This document shows positions 55,346-63,026 of a stretch of 64,000 bases of DNA, piece by piece. Location of the stretch: NCBI GenBank assembly GCA_004193555.1, contig RPGP01000001.1:1104790-1168789 (forward strand), given 5' to 3'. The position numbers and the translations under genes were made by a program. The notes under the pieces are model-generated. The model saw only the letters and a program-made list of their open reading frames with translations. It had not been told where the DNA came from and made no database searches. The stretch is from Desulfobacteraceae bacterium Eth-SRB1. GTDB taxonomy: Bacteria; Desulfobacterota; Desulfobacteria; Desulfobacterales; ETH-SRB1. Numbering within the stretch: the stretch's first letter is position 1; every line of letters starts with the position of its first letter.

Positions 55346-56263
55346 ATGGATGTTTCTATTATAATTGTTAACTGGAATACTAAAAGGCTTTTGTTAGACT
55401 GCATTTGCTCAATCTATGAGACTGTGAAAAATATATCCTTTGAAATATGGCTGGTTGACAATGCATCCACAGACGGCAGCGTGGAGGCTGTTAAACAGAA
55501 TTATCCTGATGTAAAGATTATCCGGAATAATAAAAACCTGGGTTTTGCCGCTGCCAACAACAAAGCATTGAAAAAGATGCGGGGGCGATATGCGTTATTG
55601 CTGAATACAGATACTGTTCTGACAAAAGGAGCTGTTGAGAATCTTTATGATTTTATGGAAAACAATAACGATGCCGGCATGGCATGCGGCCAACTGCTGA
55701 ATCAGGATGGATCAAAACAAAATTCTATCGCCAATTTTCCGGGCATACTTTCACTGCTTTGTAATGAAAGCCTTTTGCAGATATTATTCCCTGAGAAATT
55801 TCCCGGAAAGAGAAGAGAATATAAAAAATCTGTTGAGGTGGATTCATGTATCGGAGCCTGCCTGATGGTCAGAAAAAAGGCCATGGACGATGTAGGCCTG
55901 CTTGATGAAAACTACTTCTTTTTTTTTGAAGAAACAGACTGGGCATACAGGATGAAGCAGGCCGGCTGGAGAATATACTTTGTTCCATTAGCCAAAATAT
56001 TTCATTTTCAGGGACAGAGCGTCGGGCATAATGTTAAATCCAGGATAATGTTTTACAGATCACGTTATTTCTATTTCAAGAAATGGCACAAAAATTCGTA
56101 TCCACTCATACGTCTGATTATTTTTGTCCGGTTACTGATAAACGCGGGGTTGAACTTTGTGGGGTTTGTGGCTACTTTGGGGATGCACGCCGGTATTAGA
56201 AAGAAATTATCGGTTTGCACAAGCTTGATTTTATGGCATCTTGGCGGTTATGCGGAAGATTAA
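55346..56263 (+). CDS. family 2 glycosyltransferase (rhamnosyltransferase-like)
   Basis: A 305-aa GT-A enzyme of the WbbL-like group: VSIIIVNWNTKRLLLDCI, VDNASTDGSVEAV, NLGFAAANN, then LLNTDTVL (metal site) and a GACLMVRKKAMDDVGLLDENYF acceptor loop split around FFFEETDWAYRMKQAG. A C-terminal hydrophobic stretch may associate with the membrane. Likely acts in O-antigen or capsule assembly; sugar not predictable. Confidence 0.88.
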   Translation: MDVSIIIVNWNTKRLLLDCICSIYETVKNISFEIWLVDNASTDGSVEAVKQNYPDVKIIRNNKNLGFAAANNKALKKMRGRYALLLNTDTVLTKGAVENLYDFMENNNDAGMACGQLLNQDGSKQNSIANFPGILSLLCNESLLQILFPEKFPGKRREYKKSVEVDSCIGACLMVRKKAMDDVGLLDENYFFFFEETDWAYRMKQAGWRIYFVPLAKIFHFQGQSVGHNVKSRIMFYRSRYFYFKKWHKNSYPLIRLIIFVRLLINAGLNFVGFVATLGMHAGIRKKLSVCTSLILWHLGGYAED

Positions 56264-56384
56264 AAAATCTGATAAGATAAACAAGATTTTGTTTCAAGCA
56301 AATCGAACATAAAATAATGAATTTCGAATGGATAGAAAAGATTATGTCGTAAAAACAAGTTGTTACTAACACATTGTATTTATT

Positions 56385-56612
56385 ATGAAGAAATATTTAA
56401 TTAAAATAATAAGATCATTAAGAAGTCATACTTGTGGTAACACTATAAATTCATGCCTGAATGCCTGCCTTTCAAAAAATACTTTCAGCCAAATACAAAT
56501 GTTAGATTTTTACTCTCAGTTCATAGAAGAAGGGTGTCTATGCTTTGATGTTGGCGCAAACATAGGAAGTAAAACCGTTAAATCATATGAACAACATAAC
56601 AAAAATAATTAA
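56385..56612 (+). pseudogene. FkbM-family methyltransferase, N-terminal fragment
   Basis: 75 codons ending in LDFYSQFIEEGCLCFDVGAN, IGSKT, the start of the SAM-binding motif I region of FkbM methyltransferases. Homology ends at once and the frame stops inside the next gene. A deletion has removed the remaining 150 or more residues. Confidence 0.7.
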
Positions 56613-57396
56613 ACTATTCGTCACAATCGTTCGTTTATTAAGATTAAACAAACCGGGCCGAATTGTTACTTCCGTCAAAGCTCTCTCAAGATACCTCTCA
56701 GATTATAGAGAAATGGAACGGCAGATAACTGCCAGCAATTTACATTTTGAAATCACGTCATTTTATCCGTGTCTTAATGAGTGGTCAGAACAAAGTGGCA
56801 TCGCAAACGGGCACTACTTTCATCAGGATTTATTGATCGCTGGAAAAATTCATTCCGGTAATCCTTCAAAACACGTCGATATTGGATCGCGAATTGATGG
56901 ATTTGTCGCACATGTTGCCTCCTTTCGGGAGATCGAGGTATTTGATATACGTAAACTGTCGAGCACTCATCCAAACATCATATTTAAACAGTTTGACATG
57001 ATGAATGATAATTTTGGATTACGTGACTATTGCGATTCAATTTCATCTCTGCATGTTATGGAACACTTGGGCCTTGGCCGATATGGAGATACCGTTGACA
57101 GTCAAGGCCATCTAAAGGGGCTGCAACATATTCTCATGATGCTTAAGCGGGGAGGGAAGTTTTATTTTTCAGTACCCATTGGAGAACAGCGCATCGAATT
57201 TAATGCTCATCGTGTCTTCAGCCTGCGATATCTTTTTGAGCTGTTGACCAGGGATTACCAAATTGATTCTTTCTCGTACGTTGATGACAAAGGTGATCTA
57301 CACAGAGATGTTGTAACAAGAGACAGAGACAGTGACATTGAGAATAATTTTTTATGCCATTATGGCTGTGGTATATTTGAATTGACAAAAACCTAA
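56587..57396 (+). CDS. DUF268-type methyltransferase-like protein
   Basis: A 269-aa soluble protein. HFHQDLLIAGKI-like text (GHYFHQDLLIAGKIH), KHVDIGSRIDGFVAHVASF (SAM-site-like), SISSLHVMEHLGLGRYGD and GGKFYFSVPIGEQRIEFNAHRVF are characteristic of the DUF268 family, found in glycan clusters of bacteria. Likely a SAM-dependent methyltransferase or related sugar-modifying enzyme. It overlaps the FkbM fragment, which may have been fused by the same deletion. Confidence 0.8.
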   Translation: MNNITKIIKLFVTIVRLLRLNKPGRIVTSVKALSRYLSDYREMERQITASNLHFEITSFYPCLNEWSEQSGIANGHYFHQDLLIAGKIHSGNPSKHVDIGSRIDGFVAHVASFREIEVFDIRKLSSTHPNIIFKQFDMMNDNFGLRDYCDSISSLHVMEHLGLGRYGDTVDSQGHLKGLQHILMMLKRGGKFYFSVPIGEQRIEFNAHRVFSLRYLFELLTRDYQIDSFSYVDDKGDLHRDVVTRDRDSDIENNFLCHYGCGIFELTKT

Positions 57397-57504
57397 GTTG
57401 AGGTAATTACTGCTACAGAAATTGCCTTGGCGAGCCAAGTACAACCAAGAAAGATATCGTCTATAAGCAAACTTGATTTACAGGCGAAATCGAACCGGAT
57501 TTTA

Positions 57505-58218
57505 TCAGAAATTTGCGGCAAAATATCTTTGTGCTCTTTTGAGTCGTTTTGGCGTTCCGATGTCAATCAATTCTCCATCCGATACAAACCCGAAGCAATC
57601 AGATTTCATTATGTGAGGAAACAAATCATACTCTAGGGAAAAGTGTTCTTCATCGGGCATGTGATCTATTATGCCTTGATCCATGAGATAAATACCGGCA
57701 TTAATATACTGATCAACTTGGCAATCAATCTTTTCATTAAAACCAGCTACTTTGTTGTTCTTATTTAGCGCAACGACTCCATAATCATCACTGTGCTGAG
57801 GTCGCACAAGCACTATCGACATTATGCTCTTCCGTCTAAGATGAAATTCAAAGAACTTATTGAAATCCGTTTTGCAAAAAGAATCGCCATTCATAACCAG
57901 AATGGTTTCCTTTTCAATCATCGGAAGGGCATAGTGCAACGCACCACCGGTACCCAAAGGCTTCGGGTCCCGGGAATAACGGATAGTCAAATCTTTGTAA
58001 CTATCCCCAAAAGTCTTCCTGATCATTTCCCCTTTATAACCTGTACACAGGATTACGTCTTGAAAGCCTGCACTCACAAGTTGATCCAGGAGATAGGAAA
58101 GAAACGGTCGGCCATTAACCGGCGCCAGAACCTTTGGTCTGTCAGAAAGGACAGGGCTTAGACGTGTGCCTAAACCGCCAGCAAGAATCAAGGCTGTAAT
58201 ATTGTCAACATGTTTCAT
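57505..58218 (-). CDS. hddC: D-glycero-alpha-D-manno-heptose 1-phosphate guanylyltransferase (HddC-like)
   Basis: A 237-aa nucleotidyltransferase with ALILAGGLGTRLSPVLSDRP KVLAPV split signature (residues about 9-34), GTGGALHYALP, VMNGDSF (metal Asp) and YINAGIYLMD. This is the HddC/RmlA-like short form; the HddA-type kinase gene nearby supports GDP-heptose rather than another sugar. Start overlaps the preceding dehydrase gene by four bases. Last gene of the operon. Confidence 0.85.
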   Translation of the reverse strand: MKHVDNITALILAGGLGTRLSPVLSDRPKVLAPVNGRPFLSYLLDQLVSAGFQDVILCTGYKGEMIRKTFGDSYKDLTIRYSRDPKPLGTGGALHYALPMIEKETILVMNGDSFCKTDFNKFFEFHLRRKSIMSIVLVRPQHSDDYGVVALNKNNKVAGFNEKIDCQVDQYINAGIYLMDQGIIDHMPDEEHFSLEYDLFPHIMKSDCFGFVSDGELIDIGTPKRLKRAQRYFAANF

Positions 58219-59441
58219 TTTTCAGGGTATCTCTTTTCCGCCTCTTTAATAAACTTTCCGACACAATCAATGAACCAGCTAATATTTTCTTCTTTCACAT
58301 CCTGATGCACTCCAATATGAATACCGTTATTTCCAATATATTCTGCATTCGGAAAGTCGCCCGGCTTGTATCCAAGGAATTCATAGCCTCCACACTGGGT
58401 AGGTATGGAAGAAAAAAGGGTTCGGGCATCAATTCCGTTCTTTTCCAGATGCAGCATCAAGCCGTCACGCGTAAATGGGACGCCTTCTTTAACAACAAAA
58501 GGAAACGCATGAGGTCCAATCCGTTCATTGGCATCCTCCTGAAAAGTCCATAAATACTCTGAAAATTGCTGAAATCCTTCAATCATAGCTAAAAGATTAT
58601 TGTGCCTTTTCTCGAGGATTTCATGGTAAATATCGAGGTTTCCTAGACCCAGCGCAGCTTCAAGCTCATTCATTTTGCATGAATACCCGATCCGCTCGAA
58701 AATAAAACGAATATCTCCTCTCTCCTTATCACTGAAACGTTTTTCACAGTAGCCGGAGCTGATATTGGAAATGCACTGTTTGCACTTGCATGCCCTGCCG
58801 TGTGACCGAAGAGAACGCAAAGTTTCAGCATATTCTTCATTGTCAGTAACGATGATTCCGCCTTCGCCCGTTGTGATGATATGTGCCACATACAGACTGA
58901 AAGCTCCTATATCACCAATACCGGCAATTTTTTGACCTTTGTAAACCGCGCCATAGGCTTCAGCAGCATCTTCTGCTACAAAGAGATTATGTTTTGCAGC
59001 TATTGTTTTGATTTCGTCCATGGGTGCGGGCTTACCCATGAGATGGACAGGCATGATTGCTTTTGTGCGCTTGGTTATAACATTCTCGATTTTACTTGGG
59101 TCGATATTGAGCGTTTCCCTGTCAACGTCAACAAACACAGGGGTAAAACCGGCATGCAACACCGCATTTCCTGTTGCCACAAACGACAGTGCCGGGACAA
59201 TAATTTCGTCTCCCCGACTGGCTCCAAGCTCGTAAAGCACAGCCAGGGCCAGCGTATCAGCATCAGTACCGCTGCTCACAGCTACCGCCTCCTTAACGCC
59301 AATAAGAGCAGCAAATTTCTCCTCAAATTTTCTAACCAGCCTGCCACTTGATATTCGGCCTTTATCCAGGCAATCTTGAACCAATTGCTTTGATTTATCG
59401 GTTATACTGACAGTCCCAAACGGGATCTTCATCGTGGCCAT
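58215..59441 (-). CDS. DegT-fold PLP sugar 3-dehydrase (RfbH/ColD-like)
   Basis: A 408-aa DegT/DnrJ/EryC1/StrS-fold protein. The active-site block reads SLYVAHIITTGEGG: the residue that is the PLP-binding Lys in aminotransferases is His, as in the 3-dehydrases RfbH/E1 and ColD. After it, GRACKCKQC, then GYCEKRF, resembles the DCWC...C-KRF iron-sulfur insert of RfbH/E1, though the upstream ligand Cys is Ala here (EDAAEAYG) and spacing differs. It should remove the C3 hydroxyl of a 4-keto-6-deoxy nucleotide sugar. ATG 59441 follows AAAGGAG; TTG 59444 is an alternative. Confidence 0.82.
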   Translation of the reverse strand: MATMKIPFGTVSITDKSKQLVQDCLDKGRISSGRLVRKFEEKFAALIGVKEAVAVSSGTDADTLALAVLYELGASRGDEIIVPALSFVATGNAVLHAGFTPVFVDVDRETLNIDPSKIENVITKRTKAIMPVHLMGKPAPMDEIKTIAAKHNLFVAEDAAEAYGAVYKGQKIAGIGDIGAFSLYVAHIITTGEGGIIVTDNEEYAETLRSLRSHGRACKCKQCISNISSGYCEKRFSDKERGDIRFIFERIGYSCKMNELEAALGLGNLDIYHEILEKRHNNLLAMIEGFQQFSEYLWTFQEDANERIGPHAFPFVVKEGVPFTRDGLMLHLEKNGIDARTLFSSIPTQCGGYEFLGYKPGDFPNAEYIGNNGIHIGVHQDVKEENISWFIDCVGKFIKEAEKRYPEK

Positions 59442-59599
59442 CAAAAACTCCTTTTATTCAAAAACTTTTCAATACGTTTAAATTCATCATAACCGATTCC
59501 TCCAGTCAGTTCTATGTTTTTGAAACCAAGACAGGCAATCTGCTCAACTGCACCCACAATAGATTTTTTACAGGAACAATAAGATGTAATGTAAATCAT
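59441..59599 (-). CDS. 52-aa ORF resembling the N terminus of a sugar-phosphate isomerase/epimerase
   Basis: MIYITSYCSCKKSIVGAVEQ, then CLGFKNIELTGGIGYDEF, looks like the first beta-alpha units of a xylose-isomerase-like TIM barrel, cut off after about 45 residues. It is translationally coupled at both ends: ATGA with the kinase stop and TGATG with the dehydrase start. Probably the remnant of a larger operon gene after an internal deletion; a functional micro-protein is less likely. Confidence 0.6.
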   Translation of the reverse strand: MIYITSYCSCKKSIVGAVEQIACLGFKNIELTGGIGYDEFKRIEKFLNKRSF

Positions 59600-60597
59600 A
59601 TCTCACCAGATTCCGGTTTATAATAAATGATTCTACTGCCTTCGTGCTCAAACTTAAAAGGAACATGCAAAAGCCCAAGAGCTTCTTTTACTTGAGCTTG
59701 TCGTTCCGGCTCAACAAAAAAAAGAATAAATCCTCCTCCTCCTGCTCCGAGTATTTTTCCACCTATGGCCCCGGCATTCCGTGCTTTGTCGTAAATTTCA
59801 TCAATTGTAGAATTGCTGATTTTATCCGTTAAACTCCTTTTGACCTTCCAGCTCTCGTGTAAAAGCAATCCAAAGTCTTTTATGTCACCTCCATTGGACA
59901 GGATATCGGCTGCTTTATCTACCATAGAATGCATCTTGGCAAGTTCATGCTTCCTTTTAGGCGTTTTTTTAATCTGCTCACCAGCTACGTCCGAGGCTAT
60001 TCTGACAATCCCTGTAAAAAAAAGCATGAGGTGGTTTTGGAATTCCTCCAGCCTTTTGCTGTTCAGACATAAGGGCTGAATCTGTAGATGCTTTCCCTGC
60101 TGCGAATTAAAACGAACAATATTCAAACCTCCAAAAGCAGCCATGGTTTGATCCTGCGAACCAACGTTTTCCCGAATCATCTCCTGCTCTACATGGATAG
60201 CTGCTTCTGCAAGATTATCCTTGCTGACCAATCCGTCTTTTAATGCAAATAACGCATTAAGCAAGCCCACAGTAAAAGATGAGCTTGACCCAAGACCTGA
60301 CCTGGCAGGGAGATCACCATCGTGGTGGATTTCTATTCCTTTCTGGATATTCATATACTTAAAACATTCTCGCACAGATGGATGTTGAATTTGATCTATT
60401 TTATTAACAGTTTCAATTTTTGAATATACAATACGATGGTTATGTTCAAAAAAAGGCGGCAGTTGGCGGACATTAATGTAACAATATCTGTTGATGCATG
60501 TTGCCAACACAGCGCCGCCATTTTCCTGGTAATAAACAGGATAGTCTGTCCCGCCTCCAAAAAAGGATATGCGGAATGGTGTTCGTGAAATTATCAT
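59596..60597 (-). CDS. hddA: GHMP kinase, heptose 7-phosphate kinase (HddA-like)
   Basis: A 333-aa GHMP-superfamily kinase: IISRTPFRISFFGGGTDYP at the N terminus, the ATP loop PARSGLGSSSSFTVGLLNAL (about residues 96-115), and GAIGGKILGAGGGGFILFF near the C terminus. This family phosphorylates D-glycero-D-manno-heptose 7-phosphate at C1 on the GDP-heptose route; fucokinase-like sugars are the alternative. The HddC-type gene in the same operon favours heptose. gmhA and gmhB are not in the window. Confidence 0.88.
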   Translation of the reverse strand: MIISRTPFRISFFGGGTDYPVYYQENGGAVLATCINRYCYINVRQLPPFFEHNHRIVYSKIETVNKIDQIQHPSVRECFKYMNIQKGIEIHHDGDLPARSGLGSSSSFTVGLLNALFALKDGLVSKDNLAEAAIHVEQEMIRENVGSQDQTMAAFGGLNIVRFNSQQGKHLQIQPLCLNSKRLEEFQNHLMLFFTGIVRIASDVAGEQIKKTPKRKHELAKMHSMVDKAADILSNGGDIKDFGLLLHESWKVKRSLTDKISNSTIDEIYDKARNAGAIGGKILGAGGGGFILFFVEPERQAQVKEALGLLHVPFKFEHEGSRIIYYKPESGEI

Positions 60598-60622
60598 TTT
60601 TTCAACTTATCCTATTTGTTGA

Positions 60623-60982
60623 TTATAGTATATTAGCCCTGTACCAGGCCATGGTTTTCCTGATTCCTTCTTGCAAACTGGTATCAGACTGCCAGCCAAA
60701 AAACTTTTTAGCCAAGAAGATATCCAGGCTCAAACTTGTCGGAATATGCGGCTGGGAAAGATCATGTTTAACAGCAATCTTTTTGCCGGAACACTCTATG
60801 ATTTTATACTCCTTGATAGTTATTGCCTTTCCGTAAGCGACATTAACAAATTCGTAGTTCGTTTGCTGCTTTTCAATTACCAACTCTACAAATTTCACCA
60901 GATCGCTAACATATAACAAATCTCATTTCTCTGTTCCCGGTACCCAGACAACAATTGTGCCATCAGTGTTTGTCTCCCCCAT
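60623..60982 (-). pseudogene. NAD-dependent sugar epimerase/reductase, C-terminal fragment with nonsense codon
   Basis: After an ATG at 60982, the frame reads DGTIVVWVPGTEK, then TGA at 60923-60925, then DLLYVSDLVKFVELVIEKQ and a normal family ending (FFGWQSDTSLQEGIRKTMAWY). A CGA-to-TGA change would restore the expected KRDLLYV block of GDP-fucose synthase-like epimerases. The N-terminal Rossmann half is missing, so the gene is dead. Confidence 0.82.
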
Positions 60983-60991
60983 AGCTATTCC

Positions 60992-62035
60992 TTAAAATGG
61001 TCCCTTAAATTTATTTTCATAACTATAAAACTCTTCCCCTCTTAAATCCGCAAGTTCAAGACCCAATTTGTTCTCAACCATACGAATGATTTCCACAGCG
61101 CTTGGGTAAAATTTATTCTCTAAAGGGCGAGTAGTGGGGCATGGCGTGTGGGCAAAACCGAGTCTGCTTACAGGGGTTTTCAATTCCTTAAAACAACGCT
61201 CTGAAACCATTGCCGCAATTTCTGCGGAAAATCCACAAAAAACCCAATCGTAATCAGCTACAATGCAATGCCCTGTTTTTTTAACTGAAGCAACTATTGT
61301 CTCTTCATCCAATGGATACACAGTTCTCGGATCAACAATTTCCACCTCAACGCCATGTTTTCTTTGAACAACTTCTGCTGCCTTCAAAGCTTCAACATTC
61401 ATCCATGAAGTTGCAATAACAGTAATCTCACTTCCACCTCGAACAATGTTTGCTTTTCCAATTGGGATAACATAATCGCCTTCAGGCACTTCACCTTCAA
61501 TATCGTATAACCATCTATGCTCAAGAACTATCACTGGATTATCGTCCCGGATTGCCGTAGTCAACAAGCCCTTTGCATCTCTTGGAGTGGTTGGCAGCAC
61601 CACTTTCAATCCAGGGATGTGCGCAAAAACGGAATGCATACTCTTGCTGTGCTGACAAGATTGCCCCCATCCCCGACCGATCACAGCCCTTACGACAATT
61701 GGCGCTTTTAATTTGCCACCGGACATGTAGCGACAACTTGAATACATGTTTGAAAATTGATTCATCCCCAGAATCATAAAATCGACACGCTGGTGAATAT
61801 GCACAGGCCGAAGGCCATTAATGGCCGCCCCTAATGCAAATCCGGTCATGGCATCCTCTGAAAGCGGAGTGATAAAACAACGCTCAGCCCCAAATTTATC
61901 CTCTATTCCAAGTGTGCTGCCAAATATGCCTTTATGATCTGTAACGTCAAGTCCGTAAACAAAAACTGCTGGATCTCTTTCCATCTCCTGAACAAGTGTC
62001 TGATTAATGGCTTCGCGATATGTTATCGTTTTCAT
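60992..62035 (-). CDS. thiamine-dependent E1 component, beta subunit (PDH/acetoin-dehydrogenase type)
   Basis: A 347-aa transketolase-like Pyr plus C-terminal domain protein: TYREAINQTLVQEMERDPAV, ITPLSEDAMTGFALGAAING, MSGGKLKAPIVVRAVIGRGW, VDPRTVYPLDEETIVASVKK. The alpha subunit is encoded immediately upstream with a four-base overlap. No lipoyl E2 or E3 gene is present and the surroundings are sugar genes, so the pair probably transfers a two-carbon unit to a keto sugar, as proposed for AviB1/B2-type enzymes, rather than forming a dehydrogenase complex. Confidence 0.85.
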   Translation of the reverse strand: MKTITYREAINQTLVQEMERDPAVFVYGLDVTDHKGIFGSTLGIEDKFGAERCFITPLSEDAMTGFALGAAINGLRPVHIHQRVDFMILGMNQFSNMYSSCRYMSGGKLKAPIVVRAVIGRGWGQSCQHSKSMHSVFAHIPGLKVVLPTTPRDAKGLLTTAIRDDNPVIVLEHRWLYDIEGEVPEGDYVIPIGKANIVRGGSEITVIATSWMNVEALKAAEVVQRKHGVEVEIVDPRTVYPLDEETIVASVKKTGHCIVADYDWVFCGFSAEIAAMVSERCFKELKTPVSRLGFAHTPCPTTRPLENKFYPSAVEIIRMVENKLGLELADLRGEEFYSYENKFKGPF

Positions 62036-62994
62036 GCGTATACATCCTTAAATAACTCACTATCTGCCGGGAACGGGGCGTCAAGCGCCAGTTTAGTACT
62101 CTCATTGATTGCCTGGTCAATTTCGGTCTCCATAAGTTTAATTTCATCTCCGATAATCCCAAGCAACTTAAGTTTTTCTCTTTGAAACAAAACAGGATCC
62201 CTTGCATACCAATCAGCATAATCATCCTTTTGCCCCCGATATCCGGCCGAATAGTCTTCATTAACTCCAACATGCTCCAGATATCTATGATATTTTAAGT
62301 GCAAAAGATGCGGAACATCTGTTTTTTTAATGTCTTGGACAGCTTGTTCGGTAATTGAATATATCCTTTCGGAATCTGTTGTATCATCCGAATGCACAGA
62401 AAGACCAAATGATCGCGTTGCTTCGGGAATTGAATAATTCTGTCTATCCTTGATTTGCGCATGGATGGCCATACCATTATCCTCACACACAAACAGAATC
62501 GGAAGTTTTTTCAGACAAGCCATATTTAATGTCTCCCAAAAGACACCCTCTTCAGTTGCGCCATCTCCGAAAAAAACCGCCACAATATGATTGCTTTTCT
62601 TGTATTTGGCTGCAAAAGCCGCTCCGAGGGCAACGGGTATGGTGCTTGAAACAATGGCTGACGACGCCACAAAACCCGACTCAGGGCAGGAAATATGCAT
62701 GGAGCCAGCCTTACCTTTTGCAACACCTGTCACCTTGCCGCAAAGTTCACCATAAAAGGCACCCAAGTTTTTGCTTCTGGCTAAGTAGAGCGCATGCCCC
62801 CTGCACGTCCCATATACCTGGTCATCAACAGACAAGGCCTGGCAGACTCCGGCAACAATTGCCTCCTCCCCGAGACTCAGATGAACGGGGGTTTTCATGA
62901 CGTCAGTATAATAAACCTCTTGGATTTTCTCTTCCGCTTTCCGCATGAGATAAATTTTTTTGTACAACTCTTTGTTAAGTTCAATATTCGTCAT
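62032..62994 (-). CDS. thiamine-dependent E1 component, alpha subunit
   Basis: ATG 62994 (MTNIELNKELYKKIYLMRKA) is the family-like start; ATG 63045 adds 17 residues overlapping the next gene. About 320 aa. The thiamine diphosphate/Mg motif is GDGATEEGVFWETLNMACL ending in CEDNG. HLSLGEEAIVAGVCQAL and GRGHALYLARSK-like text (RGHALYLARS) are typical of E1-alpha. Paired with the beta subunit downstream in a sugar operon. Confidence 0.87.
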   Translation of the reverse strand: MTNIELNKELYKKIYLMRKAEEKIQEVYYTDVMKTPVHLSLGEEAIVAGVCQALSVDDQVYGTCRGHALYLARSKNLGAFYGELCGKVTGVAKGKAGSMHISCPESGFVASSAIVSSTIPVALGAAFAAKYKKSNHIVAVFFGDGATEEGVFWETLNMACLKKLPILFVCEDNGMAIHAQIKDRQNYSIPEATRSFGLSVHSDDTTDSERIYSITEQAVQDIKKTDVPHLLHLKYHRYLEHVGVNEDYSAGYRGQKDDYADWYARDPVLFQREKLKLLGIIGDEIKLMETEIDQAINESTKLALDAPFPADSELFKDVYA

Positions 62995-63026
62995 AGCTGT
63001 TCTCTTTTTGCAATCATCCTCATTAA

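Noticed and set aside
57427-57636. 69-aa plus-strand ORF overlapping the HddC-like gene
   Set aside because: It runs antisense into a convincing gene and has no recognisable product.
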